DNA of 7,111 nucleotides, from assembly GCA_002455755.1 (NCBI GenBank), contig DKLL01000198.1:1-7111 (forward strand). Direction: 5' to 3'. Source of the DNA: Acinetobacter sp. UBA6641 (GTDB lineage: Bacteria > Pseudomonadota > Gammaproteobacteria > Pseudomonadales > Moraxellaceae). Every line of letters starts with the position of its first letter. The stretch's first letter is position 1. The notes under the pieces were generated by a model. The model did no database searches and was not told the DNA's origin. It worked only from the letters and a program-made list of their open reading frames with translations. Shown piece after piece: positions 1 through 6,316 of this stretch. The position numbers were made by a program, and so were the translations under genes.

Positions 1-39
1 GCGTTCGGGCAAGAAAAGGTTGCCCCCCCAAGTTTATAA
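1..39 (+). CDS. possible C-terminal tail of an upstream gene (partial)
   Basis: Frame 1 is open from the first base and ends at TAA 37-39, giving the tail AFGQEKVAPPSL. The stop overlaps the first bases of the terminator stem at 38-64, which is where a gene end is expected. The product cannot be recognised from 12 residues. Frame 3 is also open as far as a TGA at 42-44, so the frame choice rests only on the position of the stop relative to the terminator. Confidence 0.3.
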   Translation, partial: AFGQEKVAPPSL

Positions 40-69
40 CCTGATCGGCAACCCTGATCAGGTTTTTTT
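38..69 (+). terminator. intrinsic terminator of the upstream gene
   Basis: AACCTGATC (38-46) pairs perfectly with GATCAGGTT (56-64) around a 9-base loop, and the T run continues to 69. It insulates the aromatic leader and DAHP synthase unit from upstream transcription, so that unit should have its own promoter between about 35 and 90. I could not place that promoter with confidence. Confidence 0.85.
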
Positions 70-105
70 ATGCTTTATTTTTCCTATACTTTTTGGAGCT
101 TACTC

Positions 106-210
106 ATGCAAACATTAAATTATTCATACTTTAGCAACTTTTATTGGTTTTACTTTAGTCAATTCATGACTCTGCACACACAATCCATTAGACCCATAAC
201 GCTCAAATAA
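106..210 (+). CDS. aromatic-rich leader peptide upstream of DAHP synthase (34 aa)
   Basis: ATG 106 to TAA 208-210 encodes 34 residues. Residues 5-20 read NYSYFSNFYWFYFSQF, so 10 of residues 6-20 are aromatic: 5 Phe, 4 Tyr and 1 Trp. A Shine-Dalgarno GGAG (95-98) sits 7 bases before the ATG. The stop lies 34 bases before the start of the gene for the first common step of aromatic amino acid synthesis. Leader peptides loaded with the regulated amino acids (for example PheL and TrpL of enterobacteria) sense charged tRNA through ribosome stalling. The composition and position here indicate the same role, here for all three aromatics. The coding call and position are seen directly; the regulatory role is inference. 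No U-tract terminator lies between leader and gene, so the output may be translational or Rho-dependent rather than classical attenuation. Confidence 0.8.
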   Translation: MQTLNYSYFSNFYWFYFSQFMTLHTQSIRPITLK

Positions 211-216
211 AAGATT

Positions 217-231
217 GGACTGTAACAGTCC
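217..231 (+). promoter_or_regulatory. inverted repeat or hairpin just before the DAHP synthase ribosome binding site
   Basis: GGACTG (217-222) and CAGTCC (226-231) are perfect 6-base inverted repeats around TAA, ending two bases before the Shine-Dalgarno AGGAAAG. The 5' arm can instead pair with leader codons: AGTC at 157-160 with GACT at 218-221, extended by A161-A162 with T215-T216 around a bulged G217. The two structures exclude each other, as in attenuators. A second local hairpin, AGTCA 157-161 with TGACT 167-171, also competes. No folding energy was computed. A DNA operator is an alternative reading. Confidence 0.5.
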
Positions 232-233
232 CC

Positions 234-240
234 AGGAAAG
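234..240 (+). promoter_or_regulatory. ribosome binding site that sets the DAHP synthase start at ATG 245
   Basis: AGGAAAG at 234-240 lies just before ATG 245 and supports that start. An in-frame TTG at 215 would add 10 residues, but it has no comparable ribosome binding site and would start five bases after the leader stop, inside the regulatory stretch. Confidence 0.8.
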
Positions 241-244
241 ACCA

Positions 245-1306
245 ATGAATGCTTTAAATACTGTTTTACAACAAACTCAAACAACCACAAAAGAAACCAC
301 TTTACCTTTGCCTCATCAATTGAAGGCGCAATTGCCTTTATCAAATAAACTGGCGCAACAAATTGCTGACCAGCGTAAAACCGTCGAAAATATCTTGGCA
401 GGCAAAGATCATCGTTTGATGGTTGTGACTGGACCATGTTCGATTCATGATCCCGTTGCTGCACTTGAATATGCACAAAAATTACAACAATTACAAAATC
501 AGATCGCAGATCAAATTTTCCTGGTAATGCGTGCCTATATTGAAAAACCACGTACCACTATTGGCTGGAAAGGCTTTCTGTATGATCCAGATCTGGATGG
601 CTCATCCAATATGCAATTGGGTCTGGAAAAATCCCGCGAATTATATTTGCAAATTATTGAAATGGGCTTGCCGATTGCTGCTGAAATCTTAAGCCCAATG
701 GCAACAGCCTATTTCGACGATTTGCTGGCATGGGGTGCCATTGGCGCACGTACTAGTGAATCTCAGATTCACCGTGAAATTTCAAGCCATATGCCATACA
801 GCATGGGTTTCAAAAACGGTACTGATGGCTCGATTCAAATTGCTCTGGATGCCATTCAATCTGCCTCTCATCCACATCAATTCCTGGGGTTGGGCCAATC
901 GGGACTACCTTGTATTTTAGAATCGCAGGGCAATCCGAAAGCTCACCTGATTCTGCGTGGCTCAAATAACGGTCCGAATTACCAGTTGTCAGAAATTGAA
1001 AAAATTAAAGCCAAGCATGCTGCTGAATTGCCGGCACTGGTGATCGATTGCAGTCATGGCAACAGCTCGAAAAATCCAATGCTGCAACCTGAAGTGTTGA
1101 AGCAGATTGTGGCAGAACGCCTGCAGACCAATGTCCGTGGTGTAATGCTGGAAAGCCATCTGGTTGATGGTCAGCAAAAAATCTCTGAGGAGATGGTTTA
1201 CGGCCAGTCGATTACCGATGGATGTCTAGGCTGGACAAAAACCGAACAACTGTTGTTAAATATGGCTGATTCACTGCGACTCGAAAGTTTAAAGCGTAGT
1301 GCTTAA
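245..1306 (+). CDS. 3-deoxy-7-phosphoheptulonate (DAHP) synthase, class I
   Basis: This 353-residue cytoplasmic enzyme condenses phosphoenolpyruvate and erythrose 4-phosphate to DAHP, committing carbon to the shikimate pathway. The class I (AroF/AroG/AroH) signature is complete: GPCSIHDP (63-70) with the metal ligand Cys65, EKPRTT (100-105) with Lys101 and Arg103 for phosphate binding, GARTSESQ (167-174), GFKNGTDG (188-195) with Lys190, LRG with Arg238, DCSHGN with His271, ESH with Glu303, and SITDGC with Asp325. Length is normal for the family (about 350). The N-terminal region LPLPHQLKAQLPLS and the following QIADQRK stretch, and the GNPKAHLILRG stretch, resemble E. coli AroF more than AroG. 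Which amino acid inhibits it cannot be read with certainty, so no symbol is given. GARTSESQ has Ser where most homologues have Thr. It is preceded by an aromatic leader ORF and followed by a hairpin; no partner gene shares the unit. Confidence 0.96.
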   Translation: MNALNTVLQQTQTTTKETTLPLPHQLKAQLPLSNKLAQQIADQRKTVENILAGKDHRLMVVTGPCSIHDPVAALEYAQKLQQLQNQIADQIFLVMRAYIEKPRTTIGWKGFLYDPDLDGSSNMQLGLEKSRELYLQIIEMGLPIAAEILSPMATAYFDDLLAWGAIGARTSESQIHREISSHMPYSMGFKNGTDGSIQIALDAIQSASHPHQFLGLGQSGLPCILESQGNPKAHLILRGSNNGPNYQLSEIEKIKAKHAAELPALVIDCSHGNSSKNPMLQPEVLKQIVAERLQTNVRGVMLESHLVDGQQKISEEMVYGQSITDGCLGWTKTEQLLLNMADSLRLESLKRSA

Positions 1307-1318
1307 ACTGAAGCTCAG

Positions 1319-1346
1319 GTCTTTCCTCAATCCATTGGGGAAAGAC
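1319..1346 (+). other. 12-bp hairpin after the DAHP synthase gene, no U-tract
   Basis: Bases 1319-1330 pair with 1335-1346 (11 Watson-Crick pairs and one T-G wobble) around the tetraloop TCCA, starting 12 bases after the stop codon. No T run follows on either strand, so it is not a standard intrinsic terminator. It may block 3' exonucleases or act with Rho. Bases 1318-1327 (GGTCTTTCCT) are also the exact reverse complement of the ribosome binding site region 234-243 of the same gene. Confidence 0.6.
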
Positions 1347-1558
1347 GATATCAGGTGTAGCTGATAAGCAGAATCTACACAGATGTTCAATGCAGCGCAG
1401 GACCTCTTTTGCAATGCCGGATAATAATGATTAAAACGATTTTTAAAAATTTAATTCAATAATAAATGATTTAAAAATAAACAATAACAATAATTTATTA
1501 GTGGTCAATCTCAAGCCGTTTTTATATAGCTGGCAGGTATGACTCTTGGAATTTCGAT

Positions 1559-2736
1559 ATGTATACAACCGAATTGCTCGATGAAGCACATAAACTCATG
1601 CACCATATGCTGACCAAGGTGGTTGAATATGGCGGTTCAGATCTTTTATTACTGCAGACTTTCCGCCGAGTATCAAACAGCAGGGTTTGATGAAGCCATT
1701 TGGTCAGCAAAAACTGACAGCAGATAGAACCCGTTTATTTGCTTATGCCCTGATGAGTCCCCGACAGATCCAGGAATTTGAATCGGTCATGGAATGCAAT
1801 TTCGGTATGAGCGTACCTGGTATTTCCCGTTTCCGGGTTAATGTCTTTCAGCAACAGCATAATGTAGGTATGGTGATCCGAACGATTACCACTGATATTC
1901 CAAGCTTTCAGCAATTGGGATTACCAAGCTCGCTGCAACAGGTGATTATGGAAAAACGAGGACTGGTGCTGATTGTTGGCGCAACGGGGGTCGGAAAATC
2001 TACAACGCTGGCGGCCATGATTGATTACCGTAATACCCACACCGAGGGGCATATTATTACCATCGAAGATCCTGTGGAATATGTTTACCAGCATAAAAAG
2101 TCGATGATTACCCAGCGAGAGATTGGCGTAGATTGTATTTCCTGGCATAACGCACTGGTTAATACGATGCGTCAGGCTCCGGACGTCATCGTGATTGGCG
2201 AAATCCGTGATACAGACAGCATGGAACATGCCATTGCCTTTGCCGAATCAGGGCACTTGTGTCTCGCCACGCTACATTCCAATAATGCAGACCAAGCCCT
2301 AGACCGCATCATTAACTTTTTTCCGGAAGAACGCCGTAATCAGCTGCTGATGGATTTATCTGCCAATATGAAAGCAGTGATTTCCCAGCGCCTGATCCGA
2401 ACAGAGGATGGCACAGGTCGTCGTGCTGCGGTCGAAATACTGCAAAATACACCTTTGGTCTCTGACCTGATCCGTAAGGGTGAATTTTATGAGTTAAAAA
2501 CCGTTATGGCACGCTCGCGTGAGCTGGGCATGCAGACCTTTGATCAGGCACTCTTTGATTTATACAATCAAGGGATCATTTCTCATGAAGAAGCCTTGCG
2601 TAATGCGGATTCCAGCAATGAACTGCGTTTACAGATCAAGTTAAAGAGCAGTCGCATCAATCCGGTTCTACAGGCAGAAAGCGGTCAAATTTCCATGCTG
2701 GAACAATCCAAATCCGGTGCACTCTCTCCGGATTAA
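1559..2736 (+). pseudogene. pilU: PilU-like type IV pilus ATPase, first tandem copy, one-base frameshift
   Basis: PilT/PilU ATPases are hexameric cytoplasmic motors that power pilus retraction; PilU normally works with PilT. ATG 1559 starts MYTTELLDEAHKLMHHMLTK, collinear with the intact copy at 3141, but one T is missing from the run 1644-1647 compared with that copy. The first frame stops after 43 residues at TGA 1688-1690, and the rest continues in another frame from ATG 1690 (348 residues). With the base restored the protein is 392 residues: GATGVGKST Walker A (141-149), Asp box with IEDP (169-172), Walker B DVIVIGEIRD (209-218), His box SGHLCLATLH (231-240). The C-terminal region has DLIRKGEFYELK and lacks PilT's AIRNLIRE motif, so PilU is the better call. 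The frame after the lesion is fully intact, so the lesion is recent or a sequencing error. A GGA lies 8 bases before ATG 1559; a TATATA at 1523-1528 is a possible -10 with a poor -35. Confidence 0.85.
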
Positions 2737-3140
2737 CGCATGATTCTTTGACCAAGCTGAAATGCAGCTTGAAATATAGTTAAGCGATGAATCCAATTAG
2801 TGGCTGAAAGTAAAAACAGCTTTCAACCACCCATTTAAATTTTTATTTCCAAGGCTGGAAAAAAGGAGAGAAAGATCATTTGTGCTTAACCTTGATCTTT
2901 CCTGATTGCTGAATGTGATTTACTCGATGGATAGGCTTTTGAATGATAAATTTTAGAATAATTAACCATTAGATCTTATTTTTAGTTTTATTGAAATAAG
3001 TCACATAATTGCTAAAAAATATTTTCTTTATAAATCAAATTTATTTGAGGCTTTAAAAAAAACGCTGCACAATAAAATCAAAATATATTGGCATGAGCCT
3101 GCTATGAAAATTCATGCGTTTTTGCATGATCGGGGAAAAT
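2737..3140. other. 404-base intergenic region between the two pilU copies, with three hairpins
   Basis: No convincing gene is present. Near its left end are three inverted repeats: CAAGCTG (2753-2759) with CAGCTTG (2765-2771); 2800-2810 with 2820-2830 (11 bases, one mismatch) followed by the T-rich stretch 2834-2848; and GAAAGATCA (2870-2878) with TGATCTTTC (2893-2901). The second is the best candidate for terminating the first pilU copy, though its T-tract is poor. The right half is very AT-rich and probably holds the promoter of the second copy; the best candidate I found is weak (TTGAGG 3045-3050, 17-base spacer, CACAAT 3068-3073). The gap is too long for simple operon spacing, so the copies are probably transcribed separately. 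Confidence 0.55.
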
Positions 3141-4328
3141 ATGTATAGTACAGAATTACTAGAAGAAGCACGCAAAATAATGTTCCATATGCTGACCAAG
3201 GTGGTGGAATATGGTGGCTCGGATTTATTTATTTCAGCAGACTTTCCACCCAGCATTAAGCATCAGGGTTTAATGAAACCCATTGGTCAACAGACATTGA
3301 CTGCGGACAAGACCAAGCTGTTTGCCTATAGTTTGATGAATGAGAAGCAGCGGCAGGAATTTGAAACTGAGCTGGAATGTAATTTCGCGATTAGCGTTCC
3401 CAATGTTTCGCGTTTTCGTATCAATGTTTTCCAGCAGCAATTGCAAGTGGGGATGGTGATCCGAACCATTACCGCGGAAATTCCAAATTTTGACCAGTTA
3501 AAACTGCCTGAATCCTTAAAACATGTGATGATGGCTAAACGTGGACTGGTTCTGGTGGTCGGAGCTACCGGCTCGGGTAAATCGACTTCTTTGGCCGCCA
3601 TGATTGATCATCGTAATGAAAATTCTGCCGGGCATATTATTACGGTGGAAGATCCGGTTGAATATGTACATAAGCATAAGAAATCGATGATCACGCATCG
3701 TGAAGTCGGGGTAGATAGCCATTCATGGCACAATGCCTTGAAAAATACTTTGCGTCAGGCACCCGATGTGATTTTAATTGGTGAAATCCGGGATACTGAA
3801 ACCATGGAACATGCCATTGCCTTTGCTGAAACAGGGCATTTATGTTTGGGTACCTTACACGCCAATAATGCCAATCAGGCCCTCGATCGAATTATTAACT
3901 TTTTTCCGGAAGAACGTCGCAATCAATTGTTGATGGATTTATCTTCAAACATGAAAGCCATTATTTCACAGCGCTTGGTGCGTACTGAGGATGGACGCGG
4001 TCGCCGTGCGGCCATTGAAATTCTGCTGAATACGCCATTAATTGGCGATAATATCCTTAAAGGCCAATTTCATGAATTAAAAGAAATCATGAAGAAATCG
4101 CGTGAACTGGGTATGCAAACTTTCGATCAGGCTTTATATGACTTATATAATGAAGGTTCGATCAGTTATGAGGAAGCCTTGCGCAATGCCGATTCCATGA
4201 ATGAATTGCGCTTGCAGATTAAATTGAAAAGTAACCGGCAGAATGCTGCCAGTCCGGCTGAAAATAGCGGATTTAGTATGGTGCAAGACCCAAGTGCAGA
4301 AAAATCAGAAGAAGCTGCTCCTGAATAA
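3141..4328 (+). CDS. pilU: PilU-like type IV pilus retraction ATPase, second tandem copy, intact
   Basis: This 395-residue cytoplasmic secretion-type ATPase is collinear with the frameshifted copy upstream: 285 of the first 370 residues match (about 77%, counted by hand). An N-terminal PAS-like region (about 1-115, with GGSDLFISADFPPS at 25-38) precedes the RecA-like ATPase core: Walker A GATGSGKST (141-149), Asp box GHIITVEDPVEY (164-175), Walker B DVILIGEIRD (209-218), His box TGHLCLGTLH (231-240). PilT's AIRNLIRE motif is absent; the aligned segment is IGDNILKGQFHELK, which differs from the DLIRKG of the other copy. The C-terminal tail is acidic and unlike the first copy. An upstream in-frame ATG at 3114 would add nine residues, but MYS at 3141 matches the first copy and has GGGGA 3132-3136 just before it. 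No pilT is adjacent; PilU proteins usually need PilT, presumably encoded elsewhere. A bidirectional terminator follows. Confidence 0.92.
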   Translation: MYSTELLEEARKIMFHMLTKVVEYGGSDLFISADFPPSIKHQGLMKPIGQQTLTADKTKLFAYSLMNEKQRQEFETELECNFAISVPNVSRFRINVFQQQLQVGMVIRTITAEIPNFDQLKLPESLKHVMMAKRGLVLVVGATGSGKSTSLAAMIDHRNENSAGHIITVEDPVEYVHKHKKSMITHREVGVDSHSWHNALKNTLRQAPDVILIGEIRDTETMEHAIAFAETGHLCLGTLHANNANQALDRIINFFPEERRNQLLMDLSSNMKAIISQRLVRTEDGRGRRAAIEILLNTPLIGDNILKGQFHELKEIMKKSRELGMQTFDQALYDLYNEGSISYEEALRNADSMNELRLQIKLKSNRQNAASPAENSGFSMVQDPSAEKSEEAAPE

Positions 4329-4350
4329 CCATGCGGCTGAGTCATGAATT

Positions 4351-4380
4351 AAAAAAGCATGTTTTCAAACATGCTTTTTT
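4351..4380. terminator. bidirectional terminator between the second pilU copy and the MFS gene
   Basis: AAAAAAGCATGTTT (4351-4364) pairs with AAACATGCTTTTTT (4367-4380), a 14-base perfect stem. A runs on the left and T runs on the right allow termination in both directions. It lies in the 66-base gap between the convergent stop codons at 4328 and 4395. Confidence 0.92.
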
Positions 4381-4394
4381 ATGTATAGATAGAA

Positions 4395-5578
4395 TTATAA
4401 GTCTGTCACAGGGGATTTGTCGACTACCAGTTTATAGAAAAGCAGGCTTAAAATAATCATCCCTGCACACAGCATATATGCAATGCCATAGTCAAAATGA
4501 GCAATTACGCTACCTAGAATCAATGATCCCAGCGCAATACCAATGTCATAACAGGTGAAGTAGGTTGAGGTGGCATGACCAATTCTATGTTTTGCAGAGC
4601 GTTGGATGGAAATGGTTTGCAGACAAGGTTGGGCAGAACCGAACCCCATCCCAATCAGTACAGCGGCAAGCATGAATCCTGACACACTATCAATCTGACT
4701 AAGCACCAGTAAACCTAATGCAAACAGGCCTAAGGCCGGGTAAACCACATAATTCGCACCTTTACGGTCAAAGATTTTTCCTGTAACCGGACGCAGTATC
4801 ATCATCGAAATGGCAAATACCACAAAAAACAGGCTGGCATAAGACAACATATGTTTCGATGCTGCAAAGGTTGAAATAAATGACATGATACTGGCATAGG
4901 CAAAGGAAACCATTAATGCCATGAGGGAGACAGGAACCGCTTTTTTCTCGATAAAATCCTGAAGGCTAAGTTTGCGTTTGTCCGGTTTTTCGAGCGAGAT
5001 GACTTTATTTTTGAGTGGAATCATAAAACAGAAGATAAAGCCCAATAACACAAATGCCGCTAAAATTCCGGAGATCATCACATAGGGCAGGGTTTGGATA
5101 AGGCTTAAACCAATAAGCGGCCCAAGAACAATGCCCAGATTGATCGACATGAGGAAATATCCCATACCTTCGCCTTTACGTTCAGCCGGGATAAAGTCAT
5201 TGACAATCGGAACAATGACCGTAGTTAAAATACTAAACCAGATCCCGTGTAAAAAACGAATGCACAGCAATGCCGTTAAATTGTCTGCCAGCATATAGGT
5301 CAGACAAAACAGGCAGAATAAGGTTTCAGAGATATAAAGGGTCTTTTTTACGCCAATTTTTCAATAATCAAACCACTAAAAGGCCGTACTGCAATCGCCG
5401 AGACCATAAACAGAGTCATGGCCAAACCAGCTTGAGCCATAGTGCCATGCAACTCGTTAAGAATATAAATCGGCAAAATGGTGGTTTGAGCGAAATAAAA
5501 TATAAATAAGAATAAGTTATTTAGTAGACATAAAATAAAAGACTTATTCCATAAATGTGGCACAGTTGCAGCAGACAT
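4395..5578 (-). pseudogene. MFS transporter (efflux type), one-base frameshift
   Basis: Read from ATG 5578, the first segment of 76 residues ends LIIEKLA and stops at 5348-5350. The rest resumes in another frame: after EKL comes GVKKTLYISETL and then residues running to the stop at 4395. Adding one C to 5353-5354 on the plus strand (a third G on the coding strand) restores a 394-residue protein, the usual size of a 12-helix major facilitator transporter. Hydrophobic segments fill most of the length with a charged central loop (about 190-222). Motif A-like loops lie at RPFSGLIIEKLGVKK (65-79) and RPVTGKIFDRKG (263-274), at the expected point of each half. These proteins sit in the inner membrane and export or import small molecules using the proton gradient; the substrate cannot be inferred. 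An AGGT lies just upstream of the ATG. The lesion may be real inactivation or a sequencing error; the downstream frame shows no decay. Confidence 0.85.
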
Positions 5579-5647
5579 AATTTACCTAGATCAGCATCAA
5601 TCGGATATACGACTTATCAGGCTTGTGAGAGGAATTATGATTTTCAG

Positions 5648-5675
5648 ATTGTTATTCTTATTTAAGGTTAGTCAA
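5648..5675 (-). promoter_or_regulatory. candidate promoter of the MFS gene
   Basis: On the minus strand TTGACT (5675-5670) and AACAAT (5653-5648) are separated by 16 bases, about 70 bases before the start codon. The -35 is good and the -10 mediocre. The arms of a 9-base inverted repeat lie on either side: ATACGACTT (5607-5615) and AAGTCGTAT (5677-5685). Confidence 0.35.
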
Positions 5676-5826
5676 AAAGTCGTATTAGTACTTGAACAGT
5701 ATACGCTTATGTGAAAAAAAATTGTAGGAATTTAATAATAATTTGGAAAAAATACCCTAAATATTTATTTTTATTTAACCAAATAATCACTATTTGATAT
5801 TTTTTTAAAAATTAAAAATAACCCAT

Positions 5827-5857
5827 AAAAAAATCAGCCATAAGGGCTGATTTTTTT
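5827..5857. terminator. terminator of gcvH, probably bidirectional
   Basis: Seven A followed by TCAGCC (5827-5839) pair with GGCTGA plus seven T (5845-5857), a 13-base perfect stem with a 5-base loop. It begins 13 bases after the gcvH stop codon in the minus direction. The symmetric A and T runs would also stop plus-strand transcription. Confidence 0.92.
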
Positions 5858-5870
5858 ATTTAAAACAGTC

Positions 5871-6245
5871 TTACAAACCTGCTTCATATTCACTGTTTGA
5901 AAGTAGTTTTTCTACATCTGCCATATTGTTTGGCTTGATTTTATAAATCCAGCCCTTGCCATACGGGTCATCATTGACAAAATCAGGATCATCTTCAAGT
6001 GCCGAATTCACTTCAACCACTTCACCTGAAACAGGCGCATGAATATCAGAAGCCGTTTTAACCGACTCGACTACACCAGCCTGTTCACCGGCAGTGATTT
6101 GCTGACCGACTTCTGGCGCTTCAACATAGACCAGGTCGCCCAAAGCATCCTGTGCGTGGTCGGAAATACCAGTAATAACCAGATCACCTTCAATTTTGAC
6201 CCATTCGTGAGTACTGGCGTACTTTAATTCTGAAGGGTGATTCAT
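5871..6245 (-). CDS. gcvH: glycine cleavage system H protein
   Basis: GcvH is the small cytoplasmic carrier of the glycine cleavage complex: its lipoyl arm takes the aminomethyl group from GcvP, hands it to GcvT, and is reoxidised by the lipoamide dehydrogenase. The 124-residue product matches the family length. Diagnostic segments are [12 protein letters not shown] (9-20), [22 protein letters not shown] (26-47), the lipoylation motif ESVKTASD with Lys63, and [12 protein letters not shown] (69-80). The start at ATG 6245 is chosen over an ATG 24 bases further out because a strong AAGGAG lies six bases before it and [10 protein letters not shown] is a normal GcvH N-terminus. gcvT and gcvP are not in the window, so the complex is encoded at separate loci or beyond the edge. 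The short leader leaves no room for a glycine riboswitch. Confidence 0.97.
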   Translation of the reverse strand: MNHPSELKYASTHEWVKIEGDLVITGISDHAQDALGDLVYVEAPEVGQQITAGEQAGVVESVKTASDIHAPVSGEVVEVNSALEDDPDFVNDDPYGKGWIYKIKPNNMADVEKLLSNSEYEAGL

Positions 6246-6251
6246 GGATGA

Positions 6252-6257
6252 CTCCTT
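6252..6257 (-). promoter_or_regulatory. ribosome binding site of gcvH
   Basis: On the minus strand AAGGAG occupies 6257-6252, six bases before ATG 6245. It fixes this start; the in-frame ATG at 6269 lies upstream of the site and would add eight residues (MNILKESS) not typical of GcvH. Confidence 0.8.
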
Positions 6258-6285
6258 TAAAATATTCAAATCATTTTTGTCATGT

Positions 6286-6314
6286 TTTATACATGTTTTT
6301 TGATAAAAACAAAA
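6286..6314 (-). promoter_or_regulatory. candidate gcvH promoter
   Basis: On the minus strand a good -10, TATAAA (6291-6286), is preceded by a weak -35 of TTTTGT type (6314-6309, spacer 17). It lies in the 71-base gap between the AraC-family gene and gcvH. ACATG occurs on both sides of the -10, which may be a coincidence. No strong terminator separates the two genes, so read-through from the regulator gene is also possible. Confidence 0.4.
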
Positions 6315-6316
6315 GT

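Noticed and set aside
85..90. TATACT as -10 promoter element for the leader and aro transcript
   Set aside because: Transcription would start at about 97, removing the leader Shine-Dalgarno at 95-98, and no -35 lies at the right distance.
215..244. TTG at 215 as start of the DAHP synthase
   Set aside because: ATG 245 has a clear Shine-Dalgarno at 234-240; the TTG has none and lies in the hairpin region right after the leader stop.
159..551. 130-codon open frame on the minus strand over the aro gene start
   Set aside because: It is antisense to the DAHP synthase and leader, shows no family features, and the plus-strand gene is certain. Other antisense frames inside aro, the pilU copies and gcvH were dismissed for the same reason.
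1427..1462. 11-codon ORF (MIKTIFKNLIQ) before the first pilU copy
   Set aside because: It has no good ribosome binding site and its composition only reflects AT-rich DNA, so there is no case for a leader peptide.
1640..1690. Programmed -1 frameshifting in the first pilU copy
   Set aside because: A -1 shift after CTT would restore the ancestral peptide, but there is no canonical slippery heptamer and the paralogue needs no shift. A simple deletion or read error is more likely.
6294..6311. Hairpin TGTTTTT with AAAAACA as terminator of the AraC-family gene
   Set aside because: The 7-base stem is almost all A-T and it overlaps the candidate gcvH promoter, so it is probably just AT-rich sequence.
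6246..6316. Glycine riboswitch upstream of gcvH
   Set aside because: The leader is only about 35 bases from the candidate promoter and shows no riboswitch-like helices.
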